A stretch of DNA of 37,975 nucleotides from Acidithiobacillus ferrivorans (GTDB lineage Bacteria > Pseudomonadota > Gammaproteobacteria > Acidithiobacillales > Acidithiobacillaceae): positions 1 to 37,975 of the forward strand of contig JAAOMR010000036.1 in assembly GCA_018853935.1 (NCBI GenBank). Direction: 5' to 3'. Below are positions 16,029-25,968 of this stretch, in pieces. The position numbers were made by a program, and so were the translations under genes. Each line of letters opens with the position of its first letter. Within the stretch, counting starts at the first letter, position 1. The notes under the pieces were generated by a model that did no database searches, was not told the origin of the DNA, and was given only the letters and a program-made list of their open reading frames with translations.

Positions 16029-17756
16029 ATGAATTTAGGAAGACGTGATTTTTTGCAGTTGATGGGTATCGCAGGGGCCGCAAGCTTTTTTTCTCCCGGT
16101 GCTGCGCAATCTGCTTGGGGTGCGGATGCTGATCCCTATGAAATTCCCGACTATGGTAATGTGACTTTATTACACATGACCGATTCCCATGCCCAGCTTT
16201 TACCGGTCTGGTGGCGGGAACCCGATACGAATATCGGTGTTGGGCCGGCGCTTAACCAAACACCCCACCTTTGTGGGAAATGGATGCTGGATTATTATGG
16301 AGTAGCTACACCGGCATCTAACGAATATACCTATTCTTGCCTCGACTACGACACCCTGGCCCACAAATATGGGAAAATTGGCGGTTATGCTCACATCGCC
16401 AGTCTGGTCAAGCGGTACCGGGCGCAGCGCGGAGATAAGGTGCTCATGTTGGACGGTGGCGATAGCTGGCAGGGTTCGGCAACCAGCCTCTGGACCAAAG
16501 GCGCGGATATGGTCGGTGCCCAGAACTTACTTGGCGTTGACGATTTTGTCGGTCACTGGGAGTTCACCTACGGTCAGGATCAGGTGGAACATCTGGTCAA
16601 AACCGAACTGAAGGCAAACTTTCTGGCACAGAACATCTTTAGCAATACCTGGCAGGAACTGGTATTCAAACCCTACCACATTCATGAGGTAAGCGGACGC
16701 AAAATCGCGGTGATCGGCCAGGCTTTTCCGTTCACGCCCATCGCCAATCCTAGTCGTTTTATGCCCGACTGGGGCTTCGGCATCCACACCGAACATATGC
16801 AAAAAATGGTAACAGAGTGCCGTGAACAACATCATGTTGATCTGGTCGTCGTGCTCTCTCACAATGGCGCTGATGTAGATAAAAAAATGTCGTCTCTGGT
16901 GAACGGTATTGACATCATTCTCGGGGGGCATACCCACGATATTATGGGTCCAAAGCCATTTATGGTGAATAAAACCCTGATCATAAATACCAGCACCAAC
17001 GGCAAGATATTGGCCAGATTTGATCTGGATGTGGGTAAAGGCAAGCTGAATGGCTGGCGTTTCCACTACCTACCGGTATTCTCTAACCTGATCAAAGAGG
17101 ATGCTGAAATGGCCGCATACATTCAAAAGGTCCGCGCACCTTACAAAGATAAGCTTGCGCAGCCCTTGGCGACCACCGAAAGTCTCCTCTATCGGCGTGA
17201 CAATTTTAACGGCACTTTTGACCAGCTTATCTGCAACGCATTGCGTGAAGAAATGGACTGTGAGATATCTTTTTCACCGGGATTCCGCTGGGGCTACTGT
17301 AAACTTCCGGGCGAAATAATCACCATGGAAGATGTGATGGGACAAACTGCCATCACTTATCCTCAGGTAACCGTTAACACCTATACAGGCGAAGAAATCA
17401 AAAGCATCATGGAACAGGTCGCTGATAATATTTTCAACCCCAACCCTTATTATCAACAGGGTGGAGACATGATTCGGGTCGGCAATATTCAATACGACTT
17501 CAATCCTGATGAAAAAATTTATCACCGCTGCAGCAACATGCGGGTTGGTGGTAAATCCATGTCACCCACTAAAAAATACAAAGTGGCCGGCTGGGCATCC
17601 ATGAAGCCCGTGGAGGGTAAACCCATTTGGGAAGTTTTCGCCCATTGGCTACAGTCCAAAAAGCAGGTGCGCGTAGACAAACTGGATCTGCCAGTGCTCA
17701 ACAAAGATATGGCAAGCAACCACGGCATTGCCTTCCCGAAGTCCTACGATTTATAA
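16029..17756 (+). CDS. soxB: SoxB thiosulfohydrolase
   Basis: The 575-residue protein has a Tat signal (GRRDFLQLMG, residues 4-13) and the dinuclear-metal phosphoesterase-like fold of SoxB: TDSHAQ with Asp52 and His54, GGDSWQG, GHWEFTYG and GGHTHD. It hydrolyses the sulfonate from SoxY-bound sulfur to give sulfate, in the periplasm. ATG 16029 follows GGAGG; an in-frame TTG at 16017 is a worse start. It is the last sox gene and is followed by a strong terminator. Length is normal and no lesion is seen. Confidence 0.96.
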   Translation: MNLGRRDFLQLMGIAGAASFFSPGAAQSAWGADADPYEIPDYGNVTLLHMTDSHAQLLPVWWREPDTNIGVGPALNQTPHLCGKWMLDYYGVATPASNEYTYSCLDYDTLAHKYGKIGGYAHIASLVKRYRAQRGDKVLMLDGGDSWQGSATSLWTKGADMVGAQNLLGVDDFVGHWEFTYGQDQVEHLVKTELKANFLAQNIFSNTWQELVFKPYHIHEVSGRKIAVIGQAFPFTPIANPSRFMPDWGFGIHTEHMQKMVTECREQHHVDLVVVLSHNGADVDKKMSSLVNGIDIILGGHTHDIMGPKPFMVNKTLIINTSTNGKILARFDLDVGKGKLNGWRFHYLPVFSNLIKEDAEMAAYIQKVRAPYKDKLAQPLATTESLLYRRDNFNGTFDQLICNALREEMDCEISFSPGFRWGYCKLPGEIITMEDVMGQTAITYPQVTVNTYTGEEIKSIMEQVADNIFNPNPYYQQGGDMIRVGNIQYDFNPDEKIYHRCSNMRVGGKSMSPTKKYKVAGWASMKPVEGKPIWEVFAHWLQSKKQVRVDKLDLPVLNKDMASNHGIAFPKSYDL

Positions 17757-17782
17757 ACTGTTGTAGATAACAGGCGTAACGC

Positions 17783-17808
17783 ACCGGCGCTCAGCGCCGG
17801 TTTTTTTG
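17783..17808 (+). terminator. Rho-independent terminator after soxB
   Basis: ACCGGCGCT-C-AGCGCCGGT is a perfect 9-bp GC-rich stem followed by seven T on the plus strand, 26 bp after the soxB stop. It cleanly separates the sox unit from mreB. Confidence 0.92.
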
Positions 17809-17918
17809 CGCCCGTCGTGCTGATTTCTGCCGAACACCCAGCCTGCTCGGCGTCCACGCAGGTTCAGACACCCCTCAAAACAGATGCTGCAGCCATTCCA
17901 TCCACTGGCTTCATGGCT

Positions 17919-17947
17919 TTGGTCTCGGCCATTGCTCATGCTAGACT
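17919..17947 (+). promoter_or_regulatory. Possible sigma70 promoter for mreB
   Basis: TTGGTC (17919-17924) and TAGACT (17942-17947) are 17 bp apart, about 90 bp before mreB. The match is moderate. The rest of the 17809-18035 gap shows no gene or clear structure. Confidence 0.35.
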
Positions 17948-17981
17948 GCTCCATGCACATGGCTTGTTGCGGATGCAGTGA

Positions 17982-19079
<1,098 letters not shown>

Positions 19080-19103
19080 GCTTACGGCCACTCCTGAGCT
19101 ATC

Positions 19104-19943
19104 ATGCCTGCATTGTTTTTTCCTCATCGCTACCCGCCGCTCCTTCGCGTAGCGGTACTTGTTCTGTTGTCCGTATTTGTTTCGGTGTTCAGCGAAAAAC
19201 ATCCCAACATAGAAAGTGTTTCTTTGACCATGGCTTATCCGGTGCAATGGATAAGCATGCAGGAAACCGGCTTCTGGCAGCAGGCTGACAACTACCTGCA
19301 AAGTCGTGCTGCGCTAGAATCCGAAAATATCAGACTACACGCTGAGCTCATTCGTGCCCAACCCAAACTATTAGAAGCAGATATCCTGCGTAACGAAAAC
19401 CGTCAGCTTCTTGCGTTACTTGACAGCATCCCCCAGCCGCCTGGGAAAGTAACCGTCGCACAAGTTATCGCGCAGAATTTCTCACCCGGGAGCCAATTGT
19501 TAACCGTCAACATAGGCGCGCGCGCCGGAGTATTTGTCGGGCAACCCGTTCTTGCCGCAGGGGGAGTGGCTGGCCAGGTAATCCGTGTTTCTCCTATGAG
19601 CAGTCAGGTGGCTCTGCTTTCTGATCTGGACAGCAGCATTCCCGTACAACCCGCAGACGCGGACACGCCCTTGCTGGTAGACGGCAGGGGGGATATCGAT
19701 CGCCTTGCAATACCCTTTCAACCGCGCAACACCTCCCTCAAGGTCGGCGACAAACTCGTCACCTCTGGCTTAGGCGGGCGTTATCCACCGGGATTGAATG
19801 TCGGTACGATTTCCGCAGTTATCCATAATGGTGACCAACCCTTTGCACAGATTGCAGTGCAACCCGCTGTTCACCTGGGACAGCTGGATACGGTGCTTAT
19901 GCTTTGGGATCGTCCATTCCCACAGCCCGCAGTTACACCATGA
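19104..19943 (+). CDS. mreC: Rod-shape protein MreC
   Basis: The 279-residue protein has one N-terminal membrane helix (about 14-30), a coiled coil (about 65-105) and a C-terminal beta domain containing SGLGGRYPPGLNVGTI, the hallmark of MreC. It is a periplasmic scaffold that links MreB filaments to the PBP2/RodA synthase. Its TGA overlaps the mreD start (ATGA). Confidence 0.95.
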   Translation: MPALFFPHRYPPLLRVAVLVLLSVFVSVFSEKHPNIESVSLTMAYPVQWISMQETGFWQQADNYLQSRAALESENIRLHAELIRAQPKLLEADILRNENRQLLALLDSIPQPPGKVTVAQVIAQNFSPGSQLLTVNIGARAGVFVGQPVLAAGGVAGQVIRVSPMSSQVALLSDLDSSIPVQPADADTPLLVDGRGDIDRLAIPFQPRNTSLKVGDKLVTSGLGGRYPPGLNVGTISAVIHNGDQPFAQIAVQPAVHLGQLDTVLMLWDRPFPQPAVTP

Positions 19944-20416
19944 TCGCCATCGCGCTCATTCTCGGCTTTTTCTTTGCGCTTACAGCAGAAATCATTCCCT
20001 GCGGCCCGTTTTACGCGTTACTCCATCCTGATTTTGTTGCTCTGCTGCTCCTCTATTGGGCGATCAGCAGCAGCTCTGAACTGAGCCTCACCATCGTCTG
20101 GCTGATTGGTCTGTTTCAGGATATGGTACTCGGAGATGTGCTGGGAGCTCAGGCCATCGCCGGGGTTATTATGATTTATCTGCTCTACACCAGTCTTGGC
20201 AGAGTCCGTCGCCTGTCGTCCTGGGAGCAGCTGTTCTTTATATTTCTATTACTGCTCACGCATCGCTTGCTGGTCTGGTTGTGGCAGGCTTGGGCAGGGG
20301 TTATCACATGGCACTTTTCACTGCTCTTAGGACCCTTGATCGGCGCTCTGCTGTGGCCGATTTTTACGCTAGCCCTCGATTATCTGCGTCACGCATTACG
20401 CCCGCGACCTACATGA
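19940..20416 (+). CDS. mreD: Rod-shape membrane protein MreD
   Basis: The 158-residue protein is almost entirely hydrophobic, with four to five membrane helices, and contains GLFQDMVLGDVLGAQA, typical of MreD. The ATG at 19940 overlaps the mreC stop. It also overlaps the next small reading frame by four bases. It is part of the inner-membrane elongasome. Confidence 0.92.
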   Translation: MIAIALILGFFFALTAEIIPCGPFYALLHPDFVALLLLYWAISSSSELSLTIVWLIGLFQDMVLGDVLGAQAIAGVIMIYLLYTSLGRVRRLSSWEQLFFIFLLLLTHRLLVWLWQAWAGVITWHFSLLLGPLIGALLWPIFTLALDYLRHALRPRPT

Positions 20417-20697
20417 GCGCATTGCAGCCCACCCAGAAATATCGACAACTCGTTCATCGGCTTCTCGTCGTGGCGGGACTGATCACTCAGCTTGCCGCCA
20501 TATTGGCTATACAGGTATTCAGGCTGCAGATAGGGCATCACAGCCAATCCACCCGTAACACTATTGCGTTACGGCAAAGACACCCAGGCAATATTGCCTA
20601 TGCGCCAGCCGATCATCTGCGTATCGCCGACCCCCTTGCCAGAGCAGTAATCGATGCCCACCTCAATATTGTGACCGCGTCGGAGATCAACCCATGA
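20413..20697 (+). pseudogene. mrdA: In-frame deletion remnant of mrdA (PBP2), 94 codons
   Basis: The position between mreD and rodA is where mrdA normally encodes the roughly 600-residue transpeptidase PBP2. Here a 94-residue frame keeps a PBP2-like cytoplasmic start and membrane anchor (RLLVVAGLITQLAAIL, then VFRLQIG), then jumps to what looks like the PBP2 C-terminus (NIAYAPADHLRIA and PLARAVIDAHL). The whole catalytic domain with its SxxK, SxN and KTG motifs is gone. It overlaps mreD and rodA by ATGA on both sides, so translational coupling through the operon is preserved. It could be a neutral remnant or a retained small membrane protein. A functional PBP2 must then be encoded elsewhere. 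Confidence 0.7.
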
Positions 20698-21788
20698 ACC
20701 GGCACATTCGCCTGCTGCGGCCGCTGCGGAAACTGGATCCGGCACTCATGACGGGCATCGTGATACTCATGCTCATCAGCCTCGCGGTACTATATAGCGG
20801 CAGCCAGGAAAGTGTCCGCGTGGTGCTTGCCCAATTATTGCGATTCGCTATCGGCATCGTCGTATTGGTAATTGTCGCCAATACGCCACCTGAACGCATT
20901 CGCGCCTGGGCACCGGCCTTGTATGCCATTGGTATCATCCTGCTCGCTATCACCCTCGTGGTGGGCAAAACCGGCCTTGGCGCACGCCGCTGGCTGGGAG
21001 TTGGACCGTTGACTTTTCAGCCCTCGGAGCTTATGAAACTCACCCTGCCGCTCTTCCTCGCCTATTACTATTCCCAGCAGGAAAACGTCCGCCACTGGCT
21101 TTCTGCTGTCGCGGGCTTTGTGCTTATTGCCATTCCCTTTTTGCTCATCGCCAAGGAACCAGACCTGGGCACAGCCGCACAAATTGGTGCTGCCGGGATC
21201 TTCATGATGTGGCTGGCGGGAGTACGCCGCCGCTGGTTTGTCGGGCTCATCATCCTGGTCGCAGTCAGCGGGCCAGTACTCTGGCATTTTCTGCACGGCT
21301 ACCAAAAAGAGCGCATCCTGATCTTCCTGGATCCTCAACGCGACCCCCTCGGTGCGGGATACCATATCATTCAGAGCATGATCGCCGTAGGTTCTGGTGG
21401 ATTTTGGGGAAAGGGCTGGTTCAACGGCACCCAGGTCAACCTCGATTTCCTGCCAGAAGCGCAAACCGACTTCGTTTTTGCGGGATTTGCCGAGGAGTTT
21501 GGTCTGGTCGGAGTTATTGTCCTCATCTCTACCTATCTGCTCATTGTCTTGCGCGGCCTGGTAATCGCCTATGAGAGCCGGGATGCTTTCGGTCGCCTCG
21601 TGGCCGGCACCCTGAGCCTGACTTTCTTCCTTTATATTTTCATCAATATGGGCATGACTACCGGGATCCTACCCGTGGTAGGAGTGCCTCTGCCACTAAT
21701 AAGCTATGGCGGGACAGCCATGCTGACTTTTATGATCGGGTTGGGTATCCTGATGTCGGTCCACGCTCATCCGCGCATGCACGAATAA
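20694..21788 (+). CDS. rodA: Peptidoglycan glycosyltransferase RodA
   Basis: The 364-residue SEDS protein has about ten membrane helices and the motifs LGARRWLGVG, FQPSELMKL, the PEAQTDF loop with the catalytic-type Asp259, and GVPLPLISYGGT. It polymerises lipid II for side-wall growth and needs a PBP2 partner for cross-linking. Its ATG overlaps the stop of the mrdA remnant. Sequence and length are intact. Confidence 0.96.
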   Translation: MNRHIRLLRPLRKLDPALMTGIVILMLISLAVLYSGSQESVRVVLAQLLRFAIGIVVLVIVANTPPERIRAWAPALYAIGIILLAITLVVGKTGLGARRWLGVGPLTFQPSELMKLTLPLFLAYYYSQQENVRHWLSAVAGFVLIAIPFLLIAKEPDLGTAAQIGAAGIFMMWLAGVRRRWFVGLIILVAVSGPVLWHFLHGYQKERILIFLDPQRDPLGAGYHIIQSMIAVGSGGFWGKGWFNGTQVNLDFLPEAQTDFVFAGFAEEFGLVGVIVLISTYLLIVLRGLVIAYESRDAFGRLVAGTLSLTFFLYIFINMGMTTGILPVVGVPLPLISYGGTAMLTFMIGLGILMSVHAHPRMHE

Positions 21789-21811
21789 TGCCCTTTCTCC
21801 CTAAAATGCTG

Positions 21812-21888
21812 GGTTTTGGGCACTGCCTGCCGTACCCCGGCATGGCTTTCTGCCGGGGCATCGCTATAATTCCGGGATACCCAAAACC
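21812..21888. repeat. Nested inverted repeats between rodA and dacA with an embedded TATAAT
   Basis: An outer pair GGTTTTGGG (21812-21820) and CCCAAAACC (21880-21888) encloses an inner perfect 8-bp hairpin CCCCGGCA (21835-21842) / TGCCGGGG (21851-21858). A consensus -10 box TATAAT (21865-21870) lies between the inner and outer right arms, about 58 bp before dacA. No T-run follows the inner stem. The element may combine a weak terminator for rodA with a promoter or attenuator for dacA. Confidence 0.55.
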
Positions 21889-21927
21889 ATTCCAAATTTC
21901 AATCAGCGCTCACTACTGAGGCCCCTC

Positions 21928-23094
21928 ATGATTGTTCGTACTTCCCTGATCACCCGAATACTCTTGTTGTTCGTCGGCTGGTGTTTCGCTCCCTGGGCGC
22001 TTGCTGCAACCCCAACGCCCATGCTGCCCACACCACCGGCACCGGCTTTACCTGCCATCGTCAGCTATGTGCTGATGGACTACGATACTGGGCAGATTAT
22101 CGCGGCCAAAAGTGAAAACTTGCGGCGGGCGCCGGCCAGCCTCACCAAACTTATGACGGCTTATCTAACTTATCAGGCTATTCAGGACGGCACCCTCACT
22201 GCTCAGGAAAACATCCAGATCTCCGACACGGCCTGGAGGACGGGGGGCTCCAGTATGTTTGTCCAGCCCAATGCGCCAGCGAATGCCGATCAATTACTGC
22301 ATGGACTGCTGATTGATTCAGGGAATGACGCGGCAGTGGCTCTTGCGGAAGCGGTGGCTGGCAGCCAGTCAGGCTTTGTCACCTTGATGAACGACATGGC
22401 CTTGCGCCTCAATCTGCACAACACCCATTACAGCAATGTCGATGGTCTGCCAGACAGCAACCTCTATACCACCGCACTGGATGTCGCCAAGCTGTCGCAC
22501 GCACTCATTCAGCAGTTCCCGCAGGTGATCCAGATTACCAAAGAAAAGTCTTATACCTATAATGGTATTACTCAGCGGAGCTGGAACCCCGTACTTTTTC
22601 GTGACCCTACGGTGGATGGGCTGAAAACCGGCCTGACCGACGCCTCTGGCTATTGTATTGATGCTACTGCCATGCGGCAGGGTCGCCGTCTTATCGCCGT
22701 TGTTCTCGGCGGGCCGAACTGGGCTGGCAGCACTAATGCCGTCGAAGCCCTGCTCGATTACGGATACCGCTTTTTCATCGACCATCCGGTTTATACGGCC
22801 GGGGAAAAAGTCCGCGAGATCACCCGCAGCGATTTATCGCCCATGCATATCCCCGTAGGTGTCGAACAAGCCGTGAATCTTACGGTTCCGAAAGGACATT
22901 TTTCCGAGCTACAGCGCGTGGTAGAAATTACACCCAATCTCCAGGCTCCGCTAAAGAAAGGTGCGGTCATCGGGCGCCTCGTCTTCCTGCTGGATGGCAA
23001 GCAGCTGAAGTCCGTGCCCGTTGTCGCCCAGACTTCTGTGGAGAAGGCGGGCTGGATAGCGCAGATCTTTCACCGGATCAGTAACGCACTATAA
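21928..23094 (+). CDS. dacA: D-alanyl-D-alanine carboxypeptidase (PBP5/6 type)
   Basis: The 388-residue protein has a signal peptide (to about residue 27), the penicillin-binding motifs S71-LT-K74, S131-G-N133 and K233-T-G, and a C-terminal beta domain with an amphipathic tail for membrane attachment. It trims pentapeptides in the periplasm. Gene order dacA-ybeD-lipB-lipA is common in proteobacteria. All catalytic motifs are intact. Confidence 0.96.
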   Translation: MIVRTSLITRILLLFVGWCFAPWALAATPTPMLPTPPAPALPAIVSYVLMDYDTGQIIAAKSENLRRAPASLTKLMTAYLTYQAIQDGTLTAQENIQISDTAWRTGGSSMFVQPNAPANADQLLHGLLIDSGNDAAVALAEAVAGSQSGFVTLMNDMALRLNLHNTHYSNVDGLPDSNLYTTALDVAKLSHALIQQFPQVIQITKEKSYTYNGITQRSWNPVLFRDPTVDGLKTGLTDASGYCIDATAMRQGRRLIAVVLGGPNWAGSTNAVEALLDYGYRFFIDHPVYTAGEKVREITRSDLSPMHIPVGVEQAVNLTVPKGHFSELQRVVEITPNLQAPLKKGAVIGRLVFLLDGKQLKSVPVVAQTSVEKAGWIAQIFHRISNAL

Positions 23095-23197
23095 GCATAA
23101 AGATGCTGAAGTTACGACAGCAATGCCGCCAGCTTCCTCTGAACCACCGCCCATCCAGGCACCGTAGGTCTTCACCTCAGACGGAGGAAGACTTACC

Positions 23198-23527
23198 ATG
23201 ATCGGGAGATACCATGGATTGGTCCTGTCCGACGATGACACGAGGGGATTACGAGACGCTATGGAAACCGAAAAAAATCCAACAGAAGACTTTCCGCACC
23301 TGCACCATGTCAAAGCCATTGGTCAGCACGCTGATCTACTCGCGGCGGTGCGTGCGGCGATCGCACCTCATGCACCGGACTTGCCGGACATGGCCTTCTC
23401 CTGCCGACCCAGCAGCCAGGGACAATATCAGGCCGTCACGGTTTCCCTGGAGATCAACAGCCATGAACACCTCCTGGCTATTTATAGCTCCGTCAAAGGG
23501 ATTGATGGCGTGATCCTCTGCTTATGA
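23198..23527 (+). CDS. ybeD: YbeD-family protein (DUF493)
   Basis: The C-terminal part matches YbeD: residues from about 27 to 109 contain HHVKAIGQ, RPSSQGQYQAVTVSLEI and the final GIDGVILCL. The family is a small cytoplasmic ACT-like fold of unclear, possibly regulatory, function, often next to lipB. I use ATG 23198 because GGAGGAAG precedes it, giving 109 residues. A start at 23261 would give 88 residues, nearer the E. coli length, but with a poor ribosome-binding site. The stop overlaps lipB (ATGA). Confidence 0.87.
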   Translation: MIGRYHGLVLSDDDTRGLRDAMETEKNPTEDFPHLHHVKAIGQHADLLAAVRAAIAPHAPDLPDMAFSCRPSSQGQYQAVTVSLEINSHEHLLAIYSSVKGIDGVILCL

Positions 23528-24162
23528 ATACGCCCATACTCATTCGCTGCTGGCCAGGGTTACTTCCTTACTTCACGGTGCTGGACGCCATGCGCGAATT
23601 CACGTCCCAGCGAGATGCCGACACGCCAGATCAGATGTGGCTTCTCCAGCATCCTCCGGTTTTTACCCTCGGACGCAATGCTGACGCGGCAGACGTTCTT
23701 GACCCTGGCCCCATTCCGGTTATTCGCAGTGATCGCGGTGGTAAAGTCACTTATCATGGACCGGGACAATGGGTAGTCTATTTGCTCATCGATCTACCCC
23801 GTATAGGAATCAACGTCCGCACCTTAACCACCGCCATGGAACAGTCCGTCATTCATCTGCTCCAGCAACGTGGCGTGACTGCTCATGCGCGTCGCGATGC
23901 TCCCGGAGTCTATGTGGGCGATGCCAAAATCGCCTCCTTGGGCCTGCGTATTCAGCGTGGTCGCAGTTATCACGGCCTCAGCCTCAATACCGAGATGGAT
24001 CTGAGCCCATTCCAGCGTATTCATCCTTGTGGCATGGTCAATCTCGCCGTCACGCAGGTGCATGACCTCTGTCCGGATTGGCCAAGCCACGATGTTGCCG
24101 AAACTCTGATGGCGCAATTGGCTATCAGCCTGGATCGCCCCTTAAGAAAAGGAGGGGCCTGA
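23524..24162 (+). CDS. lipB: Octanoyl-ACP:protein N-octanoyltransferase LipB
   Basis: The 212-residue protein has the LipB motifs [13 protein letters not shown], the catalytic Lys135 in GDAKIASLG and the catalytic Cys169 in HPCGMVNL. It moves octanoate from acyl carrier protein to lipoyl domains in the cytoplasm. It overlaps ybeD by four bases and ends one base before lipA, so the lipoate genes are co-translated. Confidence 0.97.
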   Translation: MNTPILIRCWPGLLPYFTVLDAMREFTSQRDADTPDQMWLLQHPPVFTLGRNADAADVLDPGPIPVIRSDRGGKVTYHGPGQWVVYLLIDLPRIGINVRTLTTAMEQSVIHLLQQRGVTAHARRDAPGVYVGDAKIASLGLRIQRGRSYHGLSLNTEMDLSPFQRIHPCGMVNLAVTQVHDLCPDWPSHDVAETLMAQLAISLDRPLRKGGA

Positions 24163-24163
24163 C

Positions 24164-25117
24164 ATGGACCCCCAACTCCAGTCTAAAAAAGCCGAGCGCG
24201 GTGCCGAAAAGACCGCACGCAACCCCATACCCATCATTCCAGTAAAGTCCGAACGCCAGCCCAAGCCCCAGTGGTTGCGGGTTCGGTCACCCTTGACCCC
24301 CGAGGTGGACAGGCTCAAAAAGATCCTGCGTACAGCGGGCCTCCATACGGTCTGCGAAGAGGCCTCCTGCCCCAATCTGGGCGAATGTTTCGGCGCTGGG
24401 ACGGCGACCTTCATGATCCTGGGAGACATTTGCACCCGTCGCTGCCCCTTCTGTGACGTGGCCCATGGTCGCCCACAAGCACCTGACCCCCTGGAACCTG
24501 CGCACCTTGCCCAGACCGTGGCAACGATGGGACTGCGCTTCGTCGTCATTACCTCCGTAGACCGTGATGATTTGCGCGATGGCGGCGCCCAGCACTTTGC
24601 TCAGGTTATCTCAGCCCTGCGTGAAAGTTGCCCGGAACTACACGTAGAAATCCTCGTACCGGATTTCCGCGGCCGGGTAGACAAGGCCTTGGCAGCACTC
24701 CGGGAGACACCGCCCGACGTCTTCAATCACAACCTGGAAACCGTACCACGCCTGTATTTGCAGGCCAGACCAGGTGCAAATTATAGCCACTCGCTGCAGT
24801 TGCTCTCGACTTTTAAGGCACAGCACTCTGCAATCCCCACCAAATCCGGACTCATGCTGGGCCTGGGCGAGGAACTCGATGAAATCCGCACGGTGATGCA
24901 GGACTTGCGGCAGGCCGGATGCGAGCTACTCACCCTGGGGCAATATCTGGCACCCTCCCGCCATCATCTGCCGGTCGCCCGTTTCGTTCCGCCAGAAGAG
25001 TTTCAACAGTTACAGCAAGAGGGTATGGCCATGGGTTTCCGCCACGTCGCCAGCGGCCCACTGGTGCGATCTTCCTATCATGCCGAGCGCAGCTTCCATG
25101 AGATACGCCGGGACTGA
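24164..25117 (+). CDS. lipA: Lipoyl synthase LipA
   Basis: The 317-residue radical-SAM enzyme has both iron-sulfur binding sites: the auxiliary cluster C64/C69/C75 ([12 protein letters not shown]) and the SAM cluster C90-x3-C94-x2-C97. The C-terminal RSSYHAE supplies the conserved Ser cluster ligand. It inserts two sulfurs into octanoyl chains to make lipoyl groups. Start ATG is one base after the lipB stop. Confidence 0.97.
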   Translation: MDPQLQSKKAERGAEKTARNPIPIIPVKSERQPKPQWLRVRSPLTPEVDRLKKILRTAGLHTVCEEASCPNLGECFGAGTATFMILGDICTRRCPFCDVAHGRPQAPDPLEPAHLAQTVATMGLRFVVITSVDRDDLRDGGAQHFAQVISALRESCPELHVEILVPDFRGRVDKALAALRETPPDVFNHNLETVPRLYLQARPGANYSHSLQLLSTFKAQHSAIPTKSGLMLGLGEELDEIRTVMQDLRQAGCELLTLGQYLAPSRHHLPVARFVPPEEFQQLQQEGMAMGFRHVASGPLVRSSYHAERSFHEIRRD

Positions 25118-25137
25118 GCAGAGCCAGAGGAGGCATA

Positions 25138-25935
25138 TTGCTGCGCTACACCACCGTACTTACCCTGGCCTCAGCGTTGCTGCAGCCGCCCGGTCTTTTA
25201 TTGGTCCTCGCCGCCATCGGCTGGTTGGCAGAAATCCTGGGTTGGCGTTATTTCGGACGAGTGCTCATTCTGCTCACACTGGGTACCCTTTATTTTTTCT
25301 CTACCGCCGTCGGTGCCAGGCTCCTCCTCCTGCCGCTGGAAGATCGTTACCCCCCACTCGTACAACCCGTGGGCAGCAGTGAAACTCCCGGGGCGATTGT
25401 GGTGCTGGGTGGCGGCGAGGTCATGCAGTCCCCGGAATCCACCCAGGAGACTGCGAATGCGCGCACGCTCGTGCGCCTGATAGCCGCCGCCCAACTGGCC
25501 AAACAAACCGGACTCCCCATAATTCCCAGCGGCGGAGCACCGCGACTGGGCGCCCCGCCCGAGGCGGTCACCATGGAGCACATCCTGCGCCAGGATTTAG
25601 GCGTACAAAGCACTATCTGGCCGGAAACCCAATCCTACAATACCGCAGCTAACGCCGCAGACAGCGCGGCATTGCTGGCCGGGCACCATATCCACCAGGT
25701 ATACCTGGTGACCTCTGCATTGCACATGCCACGGGCGGTCGTCTGGTTCCGCCACGCGGGCTTGAACGTGATCTCCGTTCCCACCGATTACCGTCTGGAT
25801 CGGGTGAGCGGACTCCGGCTGGATAGTTGGCTGCCGCGGGCCATTTATCTGGAAATCAGCAGCGAGGCGAGTCACGAGTACCTCGGGTTGTTTTGGCTCT
25901 GGATTCAGGAGCAAGGGATCGGGGGTGGTCACTAG
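25138..25935 (+). CDS. YdcF/ElyC/SanA-type envelope protein (DUF218)
   Basis: The 265-residue protein has two N-terminal membrane segments (about 3-28 and 38-60) and a DUF218 domain with GAIVVLGGGE, a central IIPSGGAP segment, NTAANAADSA and LVTSALHMPRAVVWF. The family includes ElyC and SanA, which affect envelope integrity and precursor handling. The start is probably TTG 25138, five bases after AGGAGG. It converges on the L,D-transpeptidase gene. Confidence 0.87.
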   Translation: MLRYTTVLTLASALLQPPGLLLVLAAIGWLAEILGWRYFGRVLILLTLGTLYFFSTAVGARLLLLPLEDRYPPLVQPVGSSETPGAIVVLGGGEVMQSPESTQETANARTLVRLIAAAQLAKQTGLPIIPSGGAPRLGAPPEAVTMEHILRQDLGVQSTIWPETQSYNTAANAADSAALLAGHHIHQVYLVTSALHMPRAVVWFRHAGLNVISVPTDYRLDRVSGLRLDSWLPRAIYLEISSEASHEYLGLFWLWIQEQGIGGGH

Positions 25936-25952
25936 TAGACCCTCCACCCCCG
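25920..25952. terminator. Inverted repeat between converging ydcF-like and ldt genes
   Basis: CGGGGGTGG (25920-25928) and CCACCCCCG (25944-25952) are perfect 9-bp arms around a 15-bp loop that contains the ydcF-like stop codon. The place, between converging genes, suits a bidirectional terminator, but no T-run follows on either strand, so efficiency is doubtful. Confidence 0.5.
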
Positions 25953-25968
25953 AGGAGAGAATGACGTT

